A stretch of 64,000 nucleotides of DNA from CAVUBL01 sp963837945 (GTDB taxonomy: Bacteria; Acidobacteriota; Thermoanaerobaculia; Multivoradales; DATKCC01): positions 1-64,000 of the forward strand of contig CAWIQD010000024.1 of assembly GCA_963837945.1 (NCBI GenBank). Direction: 5' to 3'. Below the pieces are notes generated by a model. That model was not told where the DNA came from. It saw only the letters and a list, made by a program, of their open reading frames with translations, and did not search any database. This document shows, in pieces, positions 10,260-17,450 of this stretch. The translations under genes were made by a program, and so were the position numbers. The stretch's first letter is position 1. The number at the start of each line of letters is the position of its first letter.

Positions 10260-11232
10260 ACGTCGTCTATCTCACCACCCTGGCACCCATGTCCGGCGCA
10301 AGGGGGAACGGCTCGAAGTCTGGAACGGCGACCGCAAGGTGGCCGACCTGCGCCTGTTCGAGGTGGACCGCCTGGTCTTATGGGTCCGTGCAGCTCACCT
10401 CCCAGGCGATCGGGCTGCTGCTCGACCGCGGCATCGACGTCTGCTTCCTCACCATCCGCGGCCGGCTCCGCGGGTCGCTCGTCTCCGGCGCCTCGCGCAA
10501 CGTCTTTCTCCGACTGGCCCAGTTCGAGCGCTGGAAAGACGAGGCGTTTCGCGTCGCCTTCAGCCGGGAGGTAGTGGCGGCAAGCTGACCGTCCAGCGCG
10601 GGTGCTCGCCCGTTTCGAGCCGCAACCACCCGGGCCGGCCGGGCGCGGAGGCGTGGAGGAGCTGGACAGTGCTCGAGCGGGTGGCGGGGGCCGGCGACGT
10701 GGACGAGCTGCGGGGCCTGGAGGGAGCGGGAGCGGCCGCCTATTTCGGCAGTTCGGCAAGATGCTCTCGACCGTGGGGTTTCCGGGCAGGAAGCGCAGGC
10801 CGGCGACCGATCCGGCCAACAGCCTGCTCAGCTTGGGCTACGTGATGGTGGGCAACGAGCTCGGCTCGCTGCTCGAGGCCCGGGGGTTCGATCCGGCGAT
10901 CGGCTTTCTCCACGGCGTGCGCTACGGGCGGCAGCTCGCTGGCTCTCGATGTGGTGGAGGTGTTTCGCCAGCCGGTGGTGGACCGGCTGGCTCTGCGTCT
11001 GCTCAACCGGGGGCAGGTCAAGCCGGAGGAGTTCGAGGGTGGCGAGAAGGGGCTGCGCCTCCGGCCCGAGGCCCTCAAGCGCTACTTCGAGCTCTACGAG
11101 GAGCAGCTTCGGGCGCCGAGCGAGGGAGCTGAGTCTCCGTCGTGGCGCGAGCGGCTCAAGCACCAGGTCGAGTCGGTGCGGGAGATGGTGATGGGCGGGC
11201 AGGTCGCGCCGTTCTACCAGTGGCGCGGCTGA
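10256..11232 (+). CDS. cas1: Cas1 integrase (frameshifted)
   Basis: The ATG at 10256 overlaps the primase stop codon. The N-terminal beta domain reads MNVVYLTTL, then THVRRKGERLEVWNGDRKVA, then VQLTSQAIGLLLDRGIDVCF. The catalytic domain has the metal-ligand Glu in LEGAGAAAYF (about 10715), the region NSLLSLGYVMVGNEL, the His in GFLHGVRYGRQ (about 10905) and the Asp in LDVVEVFRQPVVDRLAL (about 10945). It ends FYQWRG at TGA 11230-11232. Total about 325 residues, a normal length. Frame changes are needed near 10284, 10384, 10585, 10650, 10745 and 10940. All three metal-ligand positions are kept. The array-1 leader begins directly downstream. Confidence 0.88.
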
Positions 11233-11267
11233 GGCGCGGGGCCGGCGCACCACTGCCACGTCTCAGC

Positions 11268-11491
11268 ACTTGCTGGAAGGGCGGCCTGTGCGCTAACCTC
11301 CGGGCAGGCCCAAAACCGGGGGAGGTTAGCGCAGGCCCCGAAAACGGCCGAAGCTCATTGAAATCAGAGGGTTTCGGAGAATCGGCCGGTTCCGGCCTCG
11401 CCGATCTTCACCCGCGCCGAAGCCCAAACCGGGGAGGTTAGCGGAACCGCCCTCGCAACCCACTGAGCGCCAAGGACTTGAGAGGGGTGGA
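11268..11491 (+). promoter_or_regulatory. Leader of CRISPR array 1
   Basis: 224-bp leader homologous to the one before array 2. It contains a 12-bp perfect inverted repeat GCGCTAACCTCC (11290-11301) / GGAGGTTAGCGC (11321-11332), with a third half-site GGAGGTTAGCGG at 11433-11444. The right arm and third site sit in a direct duplication that begins GCCCAAA and runs into the GGAGGTTAGCG core. The last 20 bp (CAAGGACTTG, then GAGGGGTGGA) match the other leader almost exactly and probably form the leader-anchoring site for Cas1-Cas2. The crRNA promoter should lie here, but I see no clear -35/-10. Confidence 0.75.
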
Positions 11492-14017
11492 GTGGAAATC
11501 GGCGAGGGACCCTTCGGGGGATTGCGACACGGAGCCGTCGGTCGTCGCATCACTGCCTACCTTCGTGGAAATCGGCGAGGGACCCTTCGGGGGATTGCGA
11601 CATGCATTGCAGTCGCATCAGCGTAGATCTGCTTCGCGTGGAAATCGGCGAGGGACCCTTCGGGGGATTGCGACACTTCAACTGCTGGCCGTTTGCACGC
11701 TTGGCCTCCGTCGGTGGAAATCGGCGAGGGACCCTTCGGGGGATTGCGACATGCGCGTACCATTAGTCCTGGCGTCGGCGAGCTGCTCGGTGTGGAAATC
11801 GGCGAGGGACCCTTCGGGGGATTGCGACCGATCGAGCACCAGGTCGGCCGAGCTCCGCCAGGTCTGCTCGGTGGAAATCGGCGAGGGACCCTTCGGGGGA
11901 TTGCGACACGTTCAGCGCTCGGTCGTCGAACGCCCTCCGTGATCGTGGAAATCGGCGAGGGACCCTTCGGGGGATTGCGACATCGTTCCGCCAGCGTCGC
12001 TGTGACCTGCTGCTCCGTGGAAATCGGCGAGGGACCCTTCGGGGGATTGCGACAGAGACGCGTGCATCCGGCGAGCATCCGCCGCCTCGCGTGGAAATCG
12101 GCGAGGGACCCTTCGGGGGATTGCGACACAGCACGCGTCGGACTCTGCGCCCGCACGGCTGCGGTGGAAATCGGCGAGGGACCCTTCGGGGGATTGCGAC
12201 ATCGGTGTACTGTCTGGCATCGATGCGTTACCTCCTGTCAGTGGAAATCGGCGAGGGACCCTTCGGGGGATTGCGACACGACTTGCGGCCGACGGTGATC
12301 GCGACCAGTACCATCGAAGTGGAAATCGGCGAGGGACCCTTCGGGGGATTGCGACGCTCTAGAGCCGCCGTGAACATCCGGCGGCTTCGGCCGCGTGGAA
12401 ATCGGCGAGGGACCCTTCGGGGGATTGCGACATCTGACGTACTTTCGCGGCTATCGACGCACCTCATGGTGGAAATCGGCGAGGGACCCTTCGGGGGATT
12501 GCGACAGCTGCCCGTCGAGTCCGATGATGTCATGATCGAGCACCGTGGAAATCGGCGAGGGACCCTTCGGGGGATTGCGACTTCAGCAACGACCGCCGGC
12601 AGTTGTTCGGTCCTCATGTGGAAATCGGCGAGGGACCCTTCGGGGGATTGCGACATTTGACGAAGTCCAGACCTGTTTTATTCGCACCTCCGGCTCCAGT
12701 GGAAATCGGCGAGGGACCCTTCGGGGGATTGCGACATGCTTCGACGACGGCTTCGTGACAACCTCCTTCCTTGGTGGAAATCGGCGAGGGACCCTTCGGG
12801 GGATTGCGACGCTGCAGGTACTGAGTCGACGATGCATCGCATCCAGCGGTGGAAATCGGCGAGGGACCCTTCGGGGGATTGCGACATTCCGAAGTTCGCC
12901 GGGAACGCGGCAGCCGATCGCGTGGAAATCGGCGAGGGACCCTTCGGGGGATTGCGACATTTCGTGACGCTGATCTCCGTCCGGAATGCATGATCTGAGT
13001 GGAAATCGGCGAGGGACCCTTCGGGGGATTGCGACTCGCAATTCCTCTGACGCTAGAACATCGCGAGGATCGGCGTGGAAATCGGCGAGGGACCCTTCGG
13101 GGGATTGCGACGGCCGACGACGCACCATGATGCACTCGACCGGTGTCCTGTGGAAATCGGCGAGGGACCCTTCGGGGGATTGCGACATTGCAGTCATGAA
13201 GATCATCGGCGACCTCCGTGTTGACTGTGGAAATCGGCGAGGGACCCTTCGGGGGATTGCGACCACAGAAATTGTCGTCGGGAACACCCACCGGATTGAC
13301 GTGGAAATCGGCGAGGGACCCTTCGGGGGATTGCGACATGATGACGAGGATCGGGTGATAGCACCACCATCATGACGTGGAAATCGGCGAGGGACCCTTC
13401 GGGGGATTGCGACATGAAACATCCTTCTTTCCCCCGACTGCCATGATTAGAGTGGAAATCGGCGAGGGACCCTTCGGGGGATTGCGACATTGGGGCGACA
13501 ATGGACTCGTCCATGTCGAAGTCAGAGGTGGAAATCGGCGAGGGACCCTTCGGGGGATTGCGACATCCGCTTGGTCCTGGCATGTTGCGTTGCTCCCTTC
13601 GTGGAAATCGGCGAGGGACCCTTCGGGGGATTGCGACATGTTGGTGCGGTCCATCGGAGTCTCCTTTATCTGCCGTGGAAATCGGCGAGGGACCCTTCGG
13701 GGGATTGCGACATATACCCCCGCACGGAGTCAGTAACGTTGACCCCGTTAGTGGAAATCGGCGAGGGACCCTTCGGGGGATTGCGACATCCGACGGTACC
13801 GAGATGAAGCCGGACATGGACGTCTCTGTGGAAATCGGCGAGGGACCCTTCGGGGGATTGCGACACTCGCGTACTGCCTTCGGGGTCCCCGATGGCGTAC
13901 TGGTGGAAATCGGCGAGGGACCCTTCGGGGGATTGCGACACTGCGCGGAGAAGCTACTGCATAGCTTCCCTCCTTAGTCTGTGGAAATCGGCGAGGGACC
14001 CTTCGGGGGATTGCGAC
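11492..14017 (+). CRISPR. CRISPR array 1: 34 repeats, 33 spacers
   Basis: Thirty-four copies of a 37-bp repeat beginning GTGGAAATCGGCGAGG and ending GGGGGATTGCGAC. The last 8 nt, ATTGCGAC, are a typical type III crRNA 5' handle, so transcription runs rightward from the leader on the left. Repeat starts include 11492, 11565, 11638, 11714, 11792, 11871 and so on to 13981. Spacers are about 35-44 nt and all look different. Inside the repeat, C-TTCG-G forms a UUCG tetraloop hairpin (positions 19-28). Repeats are identical across the array as far as I read, which argues for recent activity. Long ORFs across it are repeat translations, not genes. Confidence 0.99.
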
Positions 14018-14054
14018 ATCCCAGTCCACGCTGGGCACGCGACCGTCCGAGTGG

Positions 14055-14091
14055 GTGCAGATCGGCGAGGCACGTCCGCCGGACTTCGTTG
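14055..14091 (+). repeat. Degenerate terminal repeat after array 1
   Basis: One normal-length spacer (37 nt) after the last intact repeat comes GTGCAGATCGGCGAGGCACG, which matches the first half of the repeat with few changes; the second half has diverged. This is the decayed trailer-end repeat that marks the old end of the array. Confidence 0.7.
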
Positions 14092-14295
14092 CTCGTAGAC
14101 AGGTGAGCCCGAGAGGTGGCGGACGGCGGGGCCCGGCCTCTGGCCTCGTGGCCTGGGTCGGGTCAGGTCAGGCCAGGTGCTGTCCTGACGGGGTGTTGGC
14201 AGATCGGCGGCTCTCGGGCGGCGGGGCAGAACCGGGCCGAGGCGCCGCTCCGGCGGCGGCTGGTCGCTCTCGAGACGGGTGAGCGCCCAAAGCGG

Positions 14296-14481
14296 CTACT
14301 CGCCGCCGCGCTTCCGGAGCTCTCGTCTCGCCGCCCGGATCAGGCGATCCCGCGACCACCCGGAGACGCTCAGGTCGGAGCGCTCCGCCGCTCGGCGCAG
14401 GAGCTCCAGGTCCGACTCCCTCATCCGCAGTCGAATCGCCGCCTCGAACCGCTCGGTGGGCCTCTTCTTGGGGCGAGCCAT
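14296..14481 (-). CDS. Ribbon-helix-helix DNA-binding protein, divergent from the IS1-like gene
   Basis: 61 residues from ATG 14479-14481. Basic N-terminus MARPKKRPTERFEAAIRLRM is followed by two helices (SDLELLRRAAERSDLSVSGW, then DRLIRAARREL), typical of small RHH repressors and antitoxin-like proteins. It shares a 74-bp divergent promoter region with the transposase-like gene. The ATG lies about 6 nt after a TACAGT -10 box, so the mRNA would be leaderless or nearly so. Self-regulation through the 10-bp palindrome in that region is inferred. Confidence 0.65.
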   Translation of the reverse strand: MARPKKRPTERFEAAIRLRMRESDLELLRRAAERSDLSVSGWSRDRLIRAARRELRKRGGE

Positions 14482-14487
14482 GGCCGG

Positions 14488-14549
14488 ACTGTAGGCCGAT
14501 ACGATCAGCCCGTCAACCCTTGACAAAGGCTTGTTTTTCGGCCTACAAT
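14488..14549. promoter_or_regulatory. Overlapping divergent sigma70-type promoters with palindromic operator
   Basis: Rightward: TTGACA 14520-14525, 18-bp spacer, TACAAT 14544-14549, with ATG at 14556 (about +1). Leftward: TTGACG (plus-strand CGTCAA 14511-14516), 17-bp spacer, TACAGT (plus-strand ACTGTA 14488-14493), with ATG at 14481. A 10-bp inverted repeat, TGTAGGCCGA 14490-14499 and TCGGCCTACA 14538-14547, overlaps both -10 boxes and is a natural operator for the RHH protein. Confidence 0.7.
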
Positions 14550-14555
14550 AACCAG

Positions 14556-15584
14556 ATGGTCGATGACCTGATTCGGGGTGATGGCGCGGGGCGGGAAGGC
14601 GGCTCCGGGAGGACCTGTCCCGCGTGCGAGACCCCGGTGATCAAGTACGGCAAGACGGCCGCCGGGCGCCAGCGGTACTGGTGTCGGAGTTGCCGCAGCA
14701 CCACGTCGGACGCCGCTCCTCGATCGCCGATCCATCCCATGCGGATTCCGCTCGAGCGCGCGGTGCTGTGCCTGCGGCTCCTGGTCGAGGGCAGCAGCAT
14801 CCGGGCGGCCGAGCGGATCACCGGCACCCACCGGGACACGATCGGTCGGCTGCTGCTCCTGGCCGGGGGGCGGTGCGAGAGGCTCCTCGCCGAGCTGGTG
14901 ACGGACGTCGAGGTCCACGACGTCGAGACCTCCGAGCTCTGGGCCTTCGTGGGGATGAAGGAGACGACCCGGGAGCGGCTGGGCTTGGGCGACCCGCGGG
15001 TGGGCGACGCCTACGCGTTTCTCGCCATGGAGCGAGATTCGAAGCTGATCCTCGCCTGGCACCTGGGCCGGCGCACGGCCGAGCACACGGACGCGTTCGC
15101 CGAGAAGCTCGGCCGCGCGACCGCCGGCCGTTTCCAGCTCACGACCAGTGGGCTCGCGGCCTATCGCGAGGCCGTGAGCTTCCACTTGGGCGAACGCACG
15201 GACTACGCGACGCTGGTCAAGGAGGTCGGACCGGGGAAGGGCTCGGACGAGGGCCGCCGGCTGCCTCCGCGGATCGTGGGCGTGAAGAAGAACCGCGTCC
15301 ATGGCGATCCGGATCCGGCGCGGGTTTGCACGTCTCACGCCGAGCGCGGAGCGCTGACGTTCCGGATGCAGTCGCGGCGCTTCACGCGGCGGACGAACGC
15401 CTTCTCGAAGTCTTGGAGGCACCACCGTGCGGCCCTGGCGCTCCAGCTCGCTCACTACAACCTCTGCTGGATGCACGCCTCCATCCGCATGACGCCGGCC
15501 ATGAAGGCCGGGGTCGTCGGGAGGCCCTGGAAGCTTGAGGAGCTCCTGGCCGACGGGGGATCAGGGCCCGCGAGCGGGCTCTGA
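14556..15584 (+). CDS. IS1-family transposase-like protein with Ser at both catalytic Asp positions
   Basis: 342 residues from ATG 14556. The N-terminal zinc ribbon is CPACETPVIKYG with CRSC, followed by an HTH region (GSSIRAAERITGTHRDTIGR) and the IS1-type catalytic region. Where the family has DE(L/M)W the sequence reads ETSELWAFVGMK, and where it has TTDG it reads QLTTSGLAAYREAV, so both catalytic Asp are Ser. The Glu region and C-terminal motif (RRFTRRTNAFSK, HYNLCW) are kept. No terminal inverted repeats or target duplication are obvious around it, and it is solitary. It may be a domesticated, non-transposing DNA-binding protein. It has its own strong promoter and overlaps the next convergent gene by 24 nt. 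Confidence 0.75.
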   Translation: MVDDLIRGDGAGREGGSGRTCPACETPVIKYGKTAAGRQRYWCRSCRSTTSDAAPRSPIHPMRIPLERAVLCLRLLVEGSSIRAAERITGTHRDTIGRLLLLAGGRCERLLAELVTDVEVHDVETSELWAFVGMKETTRERLGLGDPRVGDAYAFLAMERDSKLILAWHLGRRTAEHTDAFAEKLGRATAGRFQLTTSGLAAYREAVSFHLGERTDYATLVKEVGPGKGSDEGRRLPPRIVGVKKNRVHGDPDPARVCTSHAERGALTFRMQSRRFTRRTNAFSKSWRHHRAALALQLAHYNLCWMHASIRMTPAMKAGVVGRPWKLEELLADGGSGPASGL

Positions 15585-15971
15585 TTTCGCCTCGTCGATT
15601 CCCGCGAGCTCGCGGCACATTTTCCGGGCGAGCTCGTGGAGCTCCTGGGCGTAGCGAGCCGCGAAGGCGCGCAGCCGCGGGCTCGGGCTCCAGTGACCTC
15701 GCTGGTCACGCGGCTCGGCGAGCTCTCGGAGGTCTTCGACGCACGCCATCACGTCGGCGACGACCGCCTCGGTCCACGCGGCGTGCTCATCGCGGCTCGG
15801 ATCGGGGCCGGTCTGCCAGGTATCCCAGCGCACGTAGTCGGCGAGGATCTTGCCGACCTGCTCGACGGCCCGCCGGTCGCTCGGGTCCTCGAAGCGCCAG
15901 AGGAGAGCCTGACGCATGGCGGTCGGCAGAGGCGGATAGGGCTCGCCCTCGTCATCGACGACCCGGACCAT
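15561..15971 (-). CDS. Hypothetical protein in the radC operon
   Basis: 136 residues from ATG 15969-15971, overlapping the radC stop codon, so probably translated with radC. Rich in Trp, Arg and Asp/Glu and predicted helical (AVEQVGKILADYVRWDTWQ, then RAFAARYAQELHELARKMCR). No motif recognised, no signal peptide or membrane segment. Its 3' end overlaps the 3' end of the convergent transposase-like gene by 24 nt. Confidence 0.6.
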   Translation of the reverse strand: MVRVVDDEGEPYPPLPTAMRQALLWRFEDPSDRRAVEQVGKILADYVRWDTWQTGPDPSRDEHAAWTEAVVADVMACVEDLRELAEPRDQRGHWSPSPRLRAFAARYAQELHELARKMCRELAGIDEAKSEPARGP

Positions 15972-16693
15972 CACAACAGGCGCCTGTCCCGGAAGGAGGC
16001 CCAGCGCTGGGCGCCGCCGAGGATGATGTGGTCCGCGAGCCGGACTCCCACGGCCTCGCACGCCTCCGCCAGGCGCCGGGTGAAGCGGATGTCTTCTATG
16101 GTCGGGGACGGATCGCCCGACGGGTGCGTGTGGAAGACGACCACGCTCTCCGCCGCGCGGTCGAGGGCGAGAGCGATGATCTGGCGCGGCTCGACCGAGG
16201 CTCTCGTCAGCGTGCCGCGGAACAGCTCCGCCATGCCCACGAGCCGCCGCCGGGTGTCGAGGAAGAGGGCGCCCATCACCTCCTGGTCTCGGAGGACGTA
16301 GCGCAGCGCCAAGTAGCGGGCCACCTCGTCTGGCCGCCCCATGGGCTCTCGCTCGGGGACCTCGGCCCGGGCGAGGCGCCGGGCGAGCTCGAGCGCGGCG
16401 AGGACCGAGGCGGCCTTCACCTCGCCCAGGCCGCGGCGCTGGAGGGCCTCGGGGCGGATGCCCACCAGGCCGGGGAGCCCGGAGGTCTCCTCGAGGATCT
16501 CGCGGGCGAGCTCCAGGGAGCAGACGTCGCGCGAGCCGTGGCCCAGGACGAGGGCGAGCACTTCGGGGTCGGAAAGGGCTTCGCCACCGCTCCGAAGCAG
16601 GCGCTGGCGCGGGCGCTCGTCGGGGGGCATCTCCCGGATGAGGCTCGGGAGACCGCTTCTGGAGGGTCGGGCCCTGGGACGCCGGCGGGCCAT
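15971..16693 (-). CDS. radC: RadC-family JAB-domain protein
   Basis: 240 residues from ATG 16691-16693. Helix-hairpin-helix-like N-terminal region (LSDPEVLALVLGHGSRD, then LVGIRPEALQRRGLG) followed by the MPN+/JAB domain with the metal motif VVFHTHPSGDPSPTIEDI and DHIILGG. Usual RadC length and order. The biochemical role of RadC is unsettled; the family is often found near mobile elements and defence genes. It sits in a three-gene overlapping operon with two unknown proteins between the two CRISPR arrays. Confidence 0.88.
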   Translation of the reverse strand: MARRRPRARPSRSGLPSLIREMPPDERPRQRLLRSGGEALSDPEVLALVLGHGSRDVCSLELAREILEETSGLPGLVGIRPEALQRRGLGEVKAASVLAALELARRLARAEVPEREPMGRPDEVARYLALRYVLRDQEVMGALFLDTRRRLVGMAELFRGTLTRASVEPRQIIALALDRAAESVVVFHTHPSGDPSPTIEDIRFTRRLAEACEAVGVRLADHIILGGAQRWASFRDRRLL

Positions 16694-17055
16694 CAGCCGT
16701 CCTCCCGGCCGTCGGCCCACTCGGCCCAGTCGGCGAAAGCCGCGGCGAAGTGGCGCTCCAGCTCTTCGGGCGTCCAGGCGAGGGCCCGGTCGGCGCCGGC
16801 GAAGGCGCTGTCCGAGCCCGGCGAGTCCGCCGAGTCCTCGGCGCCGTGGCCCACGACCCAGCAGCGGGTCGCCTCGGCCGCGAAGAGAATCCGGAAGCGC
16901 TCGCGGTCGCCGCCCTCGAGGCCCGTCTCGGCGGGCGGGAGGCAAGAGAGAGTCTCGGCCGCGAGGTGCAGAAGGCCGAGACCGATGGAGAGGGTGACCC
17001 GAAGCTCGTCGTTCGTCGGGTCGGCGGGCGCGATACGATCCCTCAAGCTGCTCAT
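16693..17055 (-). CDS. Hypothetical protein upstream of radC
   Basis: 120 residues beginning MSSLRDRIAPADPTNDELRV. The stop overlaps the radC start. Contains a hydrophobic helical stretch (LSIGLGLLHLAAETLSCL) and an acidic C-terminus (EELERHFAAAFADWAEWADG). No family recognised and no signal peptide. First gene of the small radC operon; the 166 bp between it and the array-2 leader show nothing clear. Confidence 0.6.
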   Translation of the reverse strand: MSSLRDRIAPADPTNDELRVTLSIGLGLLHLAAETLSCLPPAETGLEGGDRERFRILFAAEATRCWVVGHGAEDSADSPGSDSAFAGADRALAWTPEELERHFAAAFADWAEWADGREDG

Positions 17056-17221
17056 GAGGCACGCTCCTCGTGAGTGGTCAGGCCCGGCGGGTCGCTAGCG
17101 GCTTCCCGCCGGGCCGCTCCGTGGTTTCCGGGCTCGCATGGCCCCGGCTGTTCGGCCCAACCTACCCCGCCGTCAAGGCCCAGAGGTAGCCAACACGCCT
17201 TTGGGACAGCACTCCTCGTCG

Positions 17222-17450
17222 CAAGTAGTTGCTCGAAGGGTACGTCTTGCGCTAACCTCCGGGGAGGCCGAAAACGTGGGGAGGTTAGCGCAGACCCCGG
17301 AAAGCGTCGAAGCTCTTTGAAATCAGAGGGTTACCGAGATTCGTCCGGTTCTGGCCTCGCCGGTCTTGCCCCTCGCCGAGGCCCAGTCTGGGGAGGTTAG
17401 CGGAAATGGCCTTCCAACTCACTGAGCCACAAGGACTTGGGAGGGGTGGA
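17222..17450 (+). promoter_or_regulatory. Leader of CRISPR array 2
   Basis: Homologous to the array-1 leader over about 225 bp. It has the same inverted repeat, GCGCTAACCTCC (17249-17260) / GGAGGTTAGCGC (17280-17291), the third half-site GGAGGTTAGCGG (17392-17403), the shared TTGAAATCAGAGGGTT block, and the repeat-proximal CAAGGACTTGGGAGGGGTGGA region (here 17430-17450). Conservation between two leaders with different repeats marks these blocks as functional. Confidence 0.75.

Noticed and set aside
11478..14098. Several ORFs of 60-280 residues with repeated EIGEGPFGGLRH or SARDPSGDCD blocks, on both strands
   Set aside because: These are translations of the 37-bp CRISPR repeat at a spacing that keeps the frame by chance. 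They have no start signals and the variable parts are spacers.
14092..14295. A possible gene or third leader between array 1 and the RHH gene
   Set aside because: 204 bp without ribosome site, start or similarity to the leader motif; I see nothing in it.
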